DNA of 64,000 nucleotides from Coriobacteriaceae bacterium AM113-163 (GTDB taxonomy: Bacteria; Actinomycetota; Coriobacteriia; Coriobacteriales; Coriobacteriaceae): assembly GCA_027673765.1 (NCBI GenBank), contig JAQDWB010000003.1:62001-126000 (forward strand), written 5' to 3'. Below the pieces are notes generated by a model. The model saw only the letters and a list, made by a program, of their open reading frames with translations, was not told the DNA's origin and ran no database searches. Position numbers and translations under genes: made by a program. How positions within the stretch are numbered: the stretch's first letter is position 1; every line of letters starts with the position of its first letter. Of the stretch, positions 25,371 through 32,938 are shown piece by piece.

Positions 25371-26294
25371 TTACAGCTTGGCGTCGATGTCGACGCTCTG
25401 ATACGTAGGGGTCTGCTGGACGTAGAGCTTGATGCCCATGTCGAGCAGCTGGTTGACGTCGGCCTTCTGGGTGGCGTCGAAGAAGACGGAGCTGTCCTTG
25501 CCGCCGACCTGCTCGGCACCGTCGTGGTTGGCGGTGGCGCCCAGGTTGATGGCGTCGAGCTTGTAGCCCTGGCAGAACTGCAGCATCTCGGCCGTGTTGC
25601 CAAAGACGAACATGACGCGCTCGCCGAGGGTGTTGAGCTTGTCCATCTTGGCAAGGGCACGCTCAACGGTGAAGACGTTCAGGCGCACGCCCTGGGGCTT
25701 GGCCAGCTTAAGAGCGCCCTTCTTGATGTCATCGTTGGCGGCAGCGTTGTCGACGACGATGATGCGCTCGGCCTGAACCTTGGTGGTCCAGGTAAAGACG
25801 ACCTGGCCGTGCAGCAGACGGTAGTCAAGACGTGCGAGGACGATCTTGGCGGGACCGGAGCTGTGACGGGGCGCCTTAGCCTTCTTGGCGGGAGCCGCAG
25901 CAACCTCGACCGGTGCGTTGGGGTTGGTCAGACCGGTGCGGGCCTCGTTGATGAGGGCCGCGAGCTCGGCGCCCTTGACGGGGGCGGGGCTCATAGCGAG
26001 CGTGAGCGCCAGCGGGATGTTGAAACCGCTGACAACCGTGAACTTCGTGCCGTTCTTGGAAAGCTCGACCATGTTGTTGTTAACCGAGCTGCCGAGCATA
26101 TCTGTCAGCACATAGACGGTGTCGTCCGCGTTGAACGTGGCGATCATGGCGTCCACCTTATTGGTGATGGGCTCCTTGTCGTCACGAGCAAGCGACACGA
26201 CGTGGACGTTCGACACGTCGCCGAGAACCATCTCGAGCGTGTCTTTGGCGCCTGCGGCCAGGCCGCCATGAGATGCGAGAATGATCTGATTCAT
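25371..26294 (-). CDS. PTS mannose/fructose/sorbose family fused IIAB protein (cluster C)
   Basis: This 307-residue fusion has a IIA domain at 1-125 with phosphohistidine H9 (ILASHGGLAAG). A linker rich in Ala, Pro and Lys (about 128-148) leads to a IIB domain from about 150 with phosphohistidine H162 (ARLDYRLLHGQV). It passes phosphate from HPr to the sugar. AAAGGAGGAGG gives a strong start. It is the first gene of the PTS part of cluster C. Confidence 0.94.
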   Translation of the reverse strand: MNQIILASHGGLAAGAKDTLEMVLGDVSNVHVVSLARDDKEPITNKVDAMIATFNADDTVYVLTDMLGSSVNNNMVELSKNGTKFTVVSGFNIPLALTLAMSPAPVKGAELAALINEARTGLTNPNAPVEVAAAPAKKAKAPRHSSGPAKIVLARLDYRLLHGQVVFTWTTKVQAERIIVVDNAAANDDIKKGALKLAKPQGVRLNVFTVERALAKMDKLNTLGERVMFVFGNTAEMLQFCQGYKLDAINLGATANHDGAEQVGGKDSSVFFDATQKADVNQLLDMGIKLYVQQTPTYQSVDIDAKL

Positions 26295-26310
26295 CTTGCC
26301 TCCTCCTTTT

Positions 26311-26340
26311 CGTTATGGTCATTATAACGTCTTATACGTT
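26311..26340 (-). promoter_or_regulatory. CGTTAT...ATAACG palindrome in the IIAB leader
   Basis: CGTTAT (26311-26316) pairs with ATAACG (26324-26329), and TATACG follows at 26333-26338. It lies next to the IIAB ribosome site. The half-site also occurs before SIS 1, the EamA gene and the orphan GntR gene. Confidence 0.4.
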
Positions 26341-26477
26341 GCTTATATTGCTAATTAGTATAAAGACCGTTCGCGGGTGAAAATCGACCGTTGACGGGTT
26401 TAACGTACTTGAAACGTTGGAGCCGGGTAGGCCGACGCTGGCTGGATAACCCCAGGTCGGACACCGAGCGCAACCCC

Positions 26478-27560
26478 CTATCGCACGAAGTACCAGGGGC
26501 TTTCCTGCACGGTGGGCTCCAGCGTGATGCCTGTGCGCTCGCGGAACAGATCCATGTCCTGCGATTTCTCCGTCCACCACGCGTTGGGCTTAAAGGTCAT
26601 GCTCTCAATGACATGGCCGACAAACACACTGTTGCGCAGCTTGGAGAAGTCGGTGTTCATGATCAGGATGGACGCGAGCACCAGCACAATGCCCAGGACC
26701 TTGATTGCGCCGGCGGACTCGGCATAGATGCCAATACCGACCAGAACGGTCGCCACGGTTTCGAACGAAGCCACGACCGGCACCTTCGACGTCTCGAGGT
26801 CCATAGAGAGGCCCTGCATATAGAAGATGTACGCAAGAGCCGTCGGAATAAAGCCAAAGCCCGCGAACAGCAGAATGAGCTGCGGGGACATTGCCGCGGC
26901 TACATCGGACCACGGAGCAGAAAGCACAGCCATAAAGCATCCGCCAAAGACAAAGCCCCAAAACGTCACCGCCAGCGGATGCAGCGTCTTGGTGGCCATG
27001 CGGCTAAACACAGCCAGCAACGCACCGCAAAGTCCGGCGATCACACCCGACGCGACGCCCCAAGTCGAGAAATGGAAACCGGACAGGTCCCCGCTCGTCA
27101 CCGCGAGCACGCAACCCACAATGTTAAAGATGATGGCGACGAGCTTGTTGGGGGTCACGCCCTCGCGATAAAGCACGCGGCCGAGCATGACGCCAAACAC
27201 CGGCGAGGTATAGAGCAGCACCGAGGCCGTGGACATGCCCACCTCGCCCATGCACTCGTAATAGCAGGTGTTGGCGACGGCCAAACCGACGATACCGACA
27301 AGTGCGCAGGGGACGAGCTCTTTAGGACTTGCCTTGAACAGCGCCATGGGACCCGAGGCTTTTCCCTCACGAGCACCTCCCTGGCAACCCATGAATACCA
27401 AAACCGGAGCCATCAAGACGGCACCCGACAACAGGCGAAAGGCCGCCATGCTCTGAGACGAAACGCCCAGGGCGGATATTCCGTTAACAAAGATGCCGAT
27501 GGTTCCCCACATGAGGGCGGCGATCAGCACCAACGCATAGCCCATATTGCTTCTCTTCAA
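26478..27560 (-). CDS. EamA/DMT family transporter
   Basis: This protein of about 360 residues has ten predicted membrane segments in two EamA halves (VLIAALMWGTIGIFVNGISA; VASFETVATVLVGIGIYAES). After the second EamA half it has a cytoplasmic tail of about 50 residues. EamA proteins often export amino acids or metabolites. Its place upstream of a PTS/SIS unit fits export of the amino acid released by deglycation, but this is inference. TTG 27558-27560 is chosen because GGAGG lies five bases upstream; ATG 27545 is the alternative. Confidence 0.82.
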   Translation of the reverse strand: MKRSNMGYALVLIAALMWGTIGIFVNGISALGVSSQSMAAFRLLSGAVLMAPVLVFMGCQGGAREGKASGPMALFKASPKELVPCALVGIVGLAVANTCYYECMGEVGMSTASVLLYTSPVFGVMLGRVLYREGVTPNKLVAIIFNIVGCVLAVTSGDLSGFHFSTWGVASGVIAGLCGALLAVFSRMATKTLHPLAVTFWGFVFGGCFMAVLSAPWSDVAAAMSPQLILLFAGFGFIPTALAYIFYMQGLSMDLETSKVPVVASFETVATVLVGIGIYAESAGAIKVLGIVLVLASILIMNTDFSKLRNSVFVGHVIESMTFKPNAWWTEKSQDMDLFRERTGITLEPTVQESPWYFVR

Positions 27561-27600
27561 CGCAGCCTCCTTGGTTCTGTTTCCAATATGTTTCATGCTA

Positions 27601-27620
27601 CGTTATAGTCGTTATATACA
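27601..27620 (-). promoter_or_regulatory. CGTTATA direct repeats upstream of the EamA gene
   Basis: CGTTATAGTCGTTATATACA holds two CGTTATA words ten bases apart, 40-60 bases upstream of the EamA start. It is a possible operator shared with the other CGTTATA sites. Confidence 0.4.
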
Positions 27621-27675
27621 TTTATCAAGACTGAAATCGGCGAACGGGAAAACTCTTGACACGGGGAGTGTCGCA

Positions 27676-27782
27676 GGTGCCGGCAGAAAGGGAACGTCCC
27701 CAAGTGCCGCTCTAGCAGTTGCGGTGAAATAGTTCTCAAACAGAGGCTTCACGCTCCCAAACAGGAACTATTCCACCGCAAC
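27676..27782. repeat. Inverted-repeat region between EamA and SIS 4
   Basis: GTGCCGGCAGAAAGGGAACG...CAAGTGCCG (27677-27709) matches wording at about 57889-57920. Next, GTTGCGGTGAAATAGTTC (27718-27735) pairs 17 of 18 with 27765-27782. No gene is seen between 27561 and 27819. Confidence 0.6.
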
Positions 27783-27819
27783 TCATGAGGGGTATTGGGC
27801 TGTTAGGCCGCTCTATCCC

Positions 27820-28812
27820 TTAGTAATCCAGCTTCCACATGTAACGGCGCGTCATGTAATCCTTGTGGGTGACGGCGGAGAGCGCACGCATGTAGACGTT
27901 GTTGAGGATCGGGGCAAAGATCAGGTGGTTGAAGTATTCGCTCACGCTGTCCTTGATGTCGTTGAGGCCAAGCTCCTTGGCGTCGAGCTGATAGACGCGA
28001 TCGCCACCGTACTGGTTGACGAAACGGATGCCGCGCTCGTCGTTGCAGCGGCTGCGGCCGACGCTGATGAGCTGGAACAGCGAGGTGCGCTTGTCCAGGA
28101 TCTCGAAGGGGCCGTGGAAGAAGTCGCAGGTGTTGATGGTGCAGGAGTCGATCTGCAGCATCTCCTGCACATTGCAGATGCTAAAGACGTAGGCGGCACC
28201 AAAGAGCGGGCCCTGAGCCATGACGTTGATGCAGGGCTTGTCGGCGTTCTGCTCGGCCCACTTGGCAGCGAGCGGACGGGTGTACTCGACGGCCTTGCGA
28301 TAGATGGGGTCGACCAGGTCGAAAGCGGCCATAGCGGTCTCGTACTCGGCATAGCCCTCGGTCTGCTGCGTGAGCTCCATGGCGATCATGGTCACGACGG
28401 CGGAGTTGGTACGGCCCATGCAGGACTCGTCAACGGCCAGGCTGTCATACTGGATCTTGTAGTCGCAGACCTCGGTGAGGCCGGACTCGTCAACATAGAT
28501 GGCGATGGTGCTGGCGCCGTGGTCCTTGGCGACCTGGGCGGCGACGATGGTCTCCTTGGTGCCGCGCATGGACACGACGACGGCCAGGGTGTTCTCGTTG
28601 ACGTAGGCCGGGGTGGCATGCACGAACTCGTTGCTGGTGTAACTGGAGCTCACGACCTGCGTGGCCTCGTGCTCCATAAAGTACTGGGCAGGATAGTTGC
28701 CGCCGTTGGATCCGCCGGCGCCAATCCACACGACGCGCTTGATGCCGCCCTTGTCTGCCTTGTCAGCCAAAACCTGGGAGACGACGTCCTTAACCTGTTC
28801 CTGAGTAGTCAT
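27820..28812 (-). CDS. SIS domain sugar-phosphate deglycase/isomerase 4 (FrlB-like)
   Basis: This 330-residue two-SIS protein has WIGAGGSNGGNYPAQYF and the phosphate loop VSMRGTKET (80-88). E217 (in VQEMLQ) and H233 (in DFFHGPFE) keep the 16-residue spacing. The neighbouring acidic residue, Glu in the other three paralogues (GEYFHG, AEFFHG), is Asp here (CDFFHG). The ending DYMTRRYMWKLDY resembles SIS 3. It has no PTS partner alongside and is divergent from a GntR gene with shared operators. AAAGG precedes the ATG. Confidence 0.84.
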   Translation of the reverse strand: MTTQEQVKDVVSQVLADKADKGGIKRVVWIGAGGSNGGNYPAQYFMEHEATQVVSSSYTSNEFVHATPAYVNENTLAVVVSMRGTKETIVAAQVAKDHGASTIAIYVDESGLTEVCDYKIQYDSLAVDESCMGRTNSAVVTMIAMELTQQTEGYAEYETAMAAFDLVDPIYRKAVEYTRPLAAKWAEQNADKPCINVMAQGPLFGAAYVFSICNVQEMLQIDSCTINTCDFFHGPFEILDKRTSLFQLISVGRSRCNDERGIRFVNQYGGDRVYQLDAKELGLNDIKDSVSEYFNHLIFAPILNNVYMRALSAVTHKDYMTRRYMWKLDY

Positions 28813-28850
28813 CGTGCATCAGCCTTTCTTCTCGTTTGATGCTCTCGATG

Positions 28851-29007
28851 GCATACAAGTTACATACACGTTTTGGTTATGTCGACTAGTTGTATGCTAT
28901 ATTTGTCTTAGAAATTTTGCTGGTAAAGTTTTCGACAATCCATTACCAGCGGTTTTGTTGTCATGTTGGATACATGCTTGGTTCAGTAAGCATACAAGTT
29001 AGATACA
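28851..29007. promoter_or_regulatory. Divergent control region with GCATACAAGTTA operators
   Basis: GCATACAAGTTACATACA (28851-28868) and GCATACAAGTTAGATACA (28990-29007) differ by one base. The inverted half GCATACAA is at 28890-28897. One copy lies just before the GntR start and the other just before the SIS 4 start, so one regulator could control both genes. Confidence 0.68.
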
Positions 29008-29017
29008 GGTTGTTCGC

Positions 29018-29740
29018 ATGAGCACTTCGTCAAAAAAGAACTTGGCCCAATACGAGCGTCTGGCGAGTACGCTGCGTGACCGCATCGCCGCCGGCACCTA
29101 CGCACGCGGAGACAAGCTGCCGTCCGAGATGGAGCTCATGGACGAATCGGGGCTGTCGCGCAGCACCGTGCGCCACACGCTTAAGGTGTTAGTTGACGAG
29201 GGCCTGGTGCGCACCGAGCGCGGACGTGGCACCTTTGTGGCCGACACGCCCGCGCTCCACGAGAACAACCTGGTGTTTTCGAGCTATACCAAGCAGGTCG
29301 AAGGCCAGGGCATGAAGCCCACCACGCGCACGGTGGACTCGGGCTTTACCAAGGCGGCCGGCAGCATAGCTAAGTTCTTTGACGCCGCCGCGGGCAGCAA
29401 GCTCGTCAAACTTGTCCGCCTGCGTTATCTGGACGACGCCCCGCTGTGCTTGGAGACCACGTATCTGCCGCCAAGCTTTGGGTCGCTCATCGATCGCGAC
29501 CTCAACGGATCGCTCTACGCGACGCTGCGCCAAGAATTCCATCGCGCGCCGGCGCAGGGGCATAAGACCTTTGAGGTGTGCTATGCCTCGCAAAACGAGG
29601 CGTTTTTGCTCAACGTCGAGCGCGGGCAGGCGCTGATCTTGATCACCGACTACGTCTACGACACCGACGGCCGCCCGCTCCATGTCTCCAAGCGCATCCA
29701 ACGCACCGACCGCGCCAAATACACCGAGCCCATCGGCTAG
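29018..29740 (+). CDS. GntR/HutC family transcriptional regulator (for SIS 4)
   Basis: This 240-residue regulator has a GntR winged helix (YERLASTLRDRIAAGTY, SGLSRSTVRHTLKVLVDEGL, RGRGTFVA) and a UTRA domain. It is divergent from SIS 4, and the last operator copy ends ten bases before its ATG, which predicts autorepression. The HTH differs from the other three GntR proteins here (STVRHTLKVL versus ITVRRA), in line with its different operator. Confidence 0.92.
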   Translation: MSTSSKKNLAQYERLASTLRDRIAAGTYARGDKLPSEMELMDESGLSRSTVRHTLKVLVDEGLVRTERGRGTFVADTPALHENNLVFSSYTKQVEGQGMKPTTRTVDSGFTKAAGSIAKFFDAAAGSKLVKLVRLRYLDDAPLCLETTYLPPSFGSLIDRDLNGSLYATLRQEFHRAPAQGHKTFEVCYASQNEAFLLNVERGQALILITDYVYDTDGRPLHVSKRIQRTDRAKYTEPIG

Positions 29741-30102
29741 CGCACTAAACGAGGCGAAAATTAACTAATATGCGTTTTACCTGCTGTTTTTATTAAATCT
29801 CAAGCCGGTATGGCGCAAATGCCAACATCGCCTGGTAACACGCGCCGCCCAAGCTCAACTGTTCCTGCCCAGAATATCCAGCACCGTAAACCTAAGTGAG
29901 TAGACTTTTCGCGACCTGCCGAGCACACCCAAAACAGCCACCTCCGTGACCTGCGGTTTTACTAAAGCAGATGCGCTTTGTGCTCGCCCTGCGCCAAAAA
30001 GTCTACTCACTTAGCTCGCAAGGCGTCCCGAGGGGACGATTCAGATCAAAATAGCATACGAACGCCGTGCTTCTTGCGGCGATTTGATGCCACAAGACAG
30101 CC
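29741..30102. repeat. Gene-free stretch with 123-bp element with inverted ends (29892-30014), copy 2
   Basis: CTAAGTGAGTAGACTTTT (29892-29909) pairs perfectly over 18 bases with 29997-30014. The interior closely follows copy 1 at 21505-21623. No gene is seen from 29741 to 30283. Confidence 0.82.
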
Positions 30103-30298
30103 AAAAACCTGCCAAAAAGGGACAGGTCTAGTTTGGTCGGTTTTATCTGGAGCTTTGCTGCATCCGCAGGTCAATCGCCTTGGTCATACACACCCAAAAC
30201 AAAAGCCGCCGCGAAGGTATCCGCATCCTTCGCAGCGGCTTGCAACGTTTGCCCAGATAAAACCTGCCAAAATAAACCTGTCCCTAAATGGCAGGTTT
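30103..30298. repeat. Two opposed CCTGCCAAAA-family repeats forming a composite
   Basis: A reverse copy (30103-30150) and a forward composite (30203-30298) face each other. The forward one starts with the hairpin AAGCCGCCGCGAAGG / CCTTCGCAGCGGCTT (30203-30217, 30227-30241). The stop codon and last four codons of the GNAT gene lie inside the forward copy. Confidence 0.7.
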
Positions 30299-30874
30299 GG
30301 GGAGGTCGGGGAACCAGGTCGGCTTGGGTTGGTTGGGTGTGCGCTCGGCTAGGACCAGCTCCATCCAGCACATGTCGTACCAGCGGCCGAACTTTTGGGC
30401 GCAGCGGTCGAAGGCACCCACCAGGCGATACCCCATATGGGCATGGAAGTCCTGGCTGTTGTGCGTCAGGTACTCGTCGTCTTTGTCGTGCGGTACGGCG
30501 ATGAGCGCACACATGTTGGTGATACCCATCGCGACCAGGCATTGCTTGAGCGCATCGTGCAGTTTGCGGCCCAGCCCACCATGGCGCACATCGCGCGCCA
30601 GGTAGATCGACGTCTCGACCGACCAGTCGTATGCCTCGCGGCTGTTGAGCGGGCTCACGTAGGCATAACCCACCGGACGCCCGTCCAACTCCATCACCAA
30701 ATACGGATAGCGCTTGAGTGTACGCGCAATGCGCCCGGCAAATTCCTCGACGCTCGGCACCTCGTATTCGCAGGTAATCGCCGTCTTGAGCACATACGGC
30801 TCATAAATGGCAAGCAATGCCGGCGCATCATCGGGCGTCGCCAGGCGAATCGTCGGCTCGGACATCTTGGCCAT
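30284..30874 (-). CDS. GNAT family N-acetyltransferase (phosphinothricin-acetyltransferase-like)
   Basis: This 196-residue acetyltransferase has the acetyl-CoA loop RHGGLGRKLHD at about 98-108 and the family features TCEYEVPSVEEF and LYHS-type helix positions (SVETSIYLARDV). Relatives acetylate amino-acid-like compounds such as phosphinothricin or methionine sulfoximine; the substrate is unknown. Its C-terminus KPAI and stop are supplied by an intergenic repeat, so the original end may have been replaced. An AGGGG site precedes the ATG. Confidence 0.85.
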   Translation of the reverse strand: MAKMSEPTIRLATPDDAPALLAIYEPYVLKTAITCEYEVPSVEEFAGRIARTLKRYPYLVMELDGRPVGYAYVSPLNSREAYDWSVETSIYLARDVRHGGLGRKLHDALKQCLVAMGITNMCALIAVPHDKDDEYLTHNSQDFHAHMGYRLVGAFDRCAQKFGRWYDMCWMELVLAERTPNQPKPTWFPDLPKPAI

Positions 30875-30887
30875 ACAGCCCCTCTCA

Positions 30888-30930
30888 AAAGCAAAGGCCG
30901 CCTTGCGCCAAACCCAGGCGCAAGGCGGCC
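30888..30930 (-). terminator. Terminator after threonine aldolase
   Basis: GGCCGCCTTGCGCC pairs perfectly with GGCGCAAGGCGGCC around seven bases, followed by TTTGCTTTT on the minus strand. It overlaps the start region of the GNAT leader. Confidence 0.87.
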
Positions 30931-30948
30931 CCTCGTCATTACATCAAC

Positions 30949-31974
30949 CTACAGGACAGCCGCCAGCGCGTCGATGTCCTCCTGTGTCGTGGCCCAGCTG
31001 GTGCAAAAGCGCACCACGGTGTGGGTCTCGTCGTACTTTTCCCAGTACTCGATCGAAGCATGCTCGCGAATGCGGGCCATGTCCTCGTTGGGCAAAATCA
31101 CAAACTGCTGGTTGGTGGGCGTCTCCAAGAAGAACTGGTAGCCGCGCTCATGCAGCACGCGACGAAGCGCCTGCGCCGTCTCAATCGCCTGGCGGCCAAT
31201 CTCAAAATACAGGCCGTCGGTAAAGAGCGCCTCAAACTGAACGCCCGTCAGACGGCCCTTGGCCAGCAGCGCTCCGTGCTGCTTAATGCGCGGAATGGGG
31301 TGTGCCGGAGCGTGCATGCCGCAAAACACCACGGCCTCGCCGCAAAGCGCGCCGCACTTGGTGCCGCCAATGTAGAACACGTCGCACAGCTGCGCCAGCT
31401 CGGGCAGGGTAATGTCGCACTCGTCGGCTGCCAGCGCATAGGCCAGTCGGGCGCCATCCACAAACAGCGGAATCTCGCGCTTCTGGCACACCGCGTGAAT
31501 CGCCGCGAGCTCGGCCTTGGAGTACAGCGTGCCGTACTCGGTCGATAGACTCACGTACACGGCGCCCGGGAACACCGTGTGCTCGTAGCTCTCGTTTTCG
31601 TAGAACACCTGGATATAGTTCTCGAGATCCTCGGCGTGCATCTTGCCCTCGTAGCCGGGGATGGTGAGCACCTTGTGGCCGCCAAACTCGATGGCGCCCG
31701 CCTCGTGGCAAGCGACATGGCCGGTCTCGGCGGCAACGACGCCCTCGTAGGGCGCGAGCAGCATGTCAATCACCGTCGCGTTGGCCTGCGTGCCGCCCAC
31801 CAGCAAAAACACGTCGGCATCGGGGGCCTGACAGGCCTCGCGAATCAGCTGCTTGGCACGCTCGGTGTGCGCATCGGTACCGTAGCCGGGCTGCGGCTCC
31901 ATGTTGGTATCGACGAGCGCCTGCAGCACTGCCGGATGAGCACCGTGGGAATAGTCGTTGTTGAACGCGAGCAT
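30949..31974 (-). CDS. Low-specificity L-threonine aldolase family protein (PLP-dependent)
   Basis: This 341-residue enzyme of the beta-eliminating lyase / threonine aldolase family splits L-threonine or allo-threonine to glycine and acetaldehyde. K206 in YIGGTKCGAL is the predicted PLP lysine, and D173 in FVDGARLAYA holds the pyridine nitrogen. N-terminal NNDYSHGAHPAVLQAL is typical. GAGAGGA precedes the ATG. It is followed by a strong terminator and lies 45 bases after the PAP2 gene. Confidence 0.92.
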   Translation of the reverse strand: MLAFNNDYSHGAHPAVLQALVDTNMEPQPGYGTDAHTERAKQLIREACQAPDADVFLLVGGTQANATVIDMLLAPYEGVVAAETGHVACHEAGAIEFGGHKVLTIPGYEGKMHAEDLENYIQVFYENESYEHTVFPGAVYVSLSTEYGTLYSKAELAAIHAVCQKREIPLFVDGARLAYALAADECDITLPELAQLCDVFYIGGTKCGALCGEAVVFCGMHAPAHPIPRIKQHGALLAKGRLTGVQFEALFTDGLYFEIGRQAIETAQALRRVLHERGYQFFLETPTNQQFVILPNEDMARIREHASIEYWEKYDETHTVVRFCTSWATTQEDIDALAAVL

Positions 31975-32019
31975 GGCAATCCTCTCTAGCCGGGCATGGG
32001 CCCGATGATTTAAACGCCG

Positions 32020-32883
32020 CTATTGTACGCCGCCCGGATAGGCAATGCGCGCGGCAAGGCACTCAAGTGCCAGCACCAGGGCAAAGCCGCAGCTCACGTC
32101 AGTCAAAAAGTGCGCACCGATCACAATGCGGCCAAAGGCGACGAGCGCCGCAACCGCAGCCGCCGTCCAAAAGACCACGCGACGGCGCGACGGCTTTTCC
32201 TTAAAGGCCGCCGCGGGAAGCCCGGCGAGCATAAGGCCGATCGCCGCGTGCGCCGTATGTCCGCTCGCAAACGACTTGAAGCCGTCCTTGATCACGCCGG
32301 CGGCGATATAAGTCCATTTGTCGGGATTGCCGATCACCCACCACGGCTGAAAATCGAGTCCCTGCGTCACCTCGATCACGCGCATGCGCGGGCGCGACCA
32401 CAGCGGCTTGACGATCACGTTGAGGATAATGGCCTGAGCGACCCACACGGCAAGTACCATCAACGCCCAGCGCGTGAGCTCATCGGGGTCGGTGTCGCGC
32501 GTGAGGCGATAGACGATGAGGTTGGCCGCAATGACCAATGCAAACGTCAGAACCAGCTGAACCGCGATGAGTTTGCCGCCAACCCGCAGGGACGAAACGA
32601 TCTCGTAGCCGGCCAGGCCGATGTTGACGAGGATGCCAAGCACGGCGAGCCATTTGCTCCCCCTGGAGTCGGGACGTGCCGAGCGCACGAGCATAACGCC
32701 CGCGACGCTCGCCGTCAGCTCGAACGGCAGCTCGCCGGCGGCCTCGATAAAGCGGCCGTACATGCTGCCGATGTTGAACAGCGCGCTCGAGATCTGATAA
32801 TCGAAGAAGCTGCCCACGCCCAGACAAAGGCACAGGGCAACCGCGATAATGGCGACATCTTTCTTATAGATGTACCCGAACAT
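32020..32883 (-). CDS. PAP2 family phosphatase, membrane-bound
   Basis: This 287-residue integral membrane protein has the three PAP2 motifs: KPLWSRPRMR, then FASGHTAHA, then GRIVIGAHFLTDV. The usual Pro-Ser-Gly-His of motif 2 reads Ala-Ser-Gly-His. About six membrane segments are visible. Such enzymes dephosphorylate lipid phosphates such as undecaprenyl diphosphate or phosphatidic acid. GAAAGGAA sets the start at ATG 32883. It follows mfd by 55 bases with no terminator. Confidence 0.87.
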   Translation of the reverse strand: MFGYIYKKDVAIIAVALCLCLGVGSFFDYQISSALFNIGSMYGRFIEAAGELPFELTASVAGVMLVRSARPDSRGSKWLAVLGILVNIGLAGYEIVSSLRVGGKLIAVQLVLTFALVIAANLIVYRLTRDTDPDELTRWALMVLAVWVAQAIILNVIVKPLWSRPRMRVIEVTQGLDFQPWWVIGNPDKWTYIAAGVIKDGFKSFASGHTAHAAIGLMLAGLPAAAFKEKPSRRRVVFWTAAAVAALVAFGRIVIGAHFLTDVSCGFALVLALECLAARIAYPGGVQ

Positions 32884-32938
32884 GCTTTCCTTTCGATGGG
32901 GCAGATTGCCCAAATGGAGCGTTTGCAGCGTCGACCCG

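Noticed and set aside
30103..30298. Insertion sequence suspected from the opposed repeats
   Set aside because: Only about 200 bases with no transposase frame and no target duplication seen; listed as a repeat family instead.
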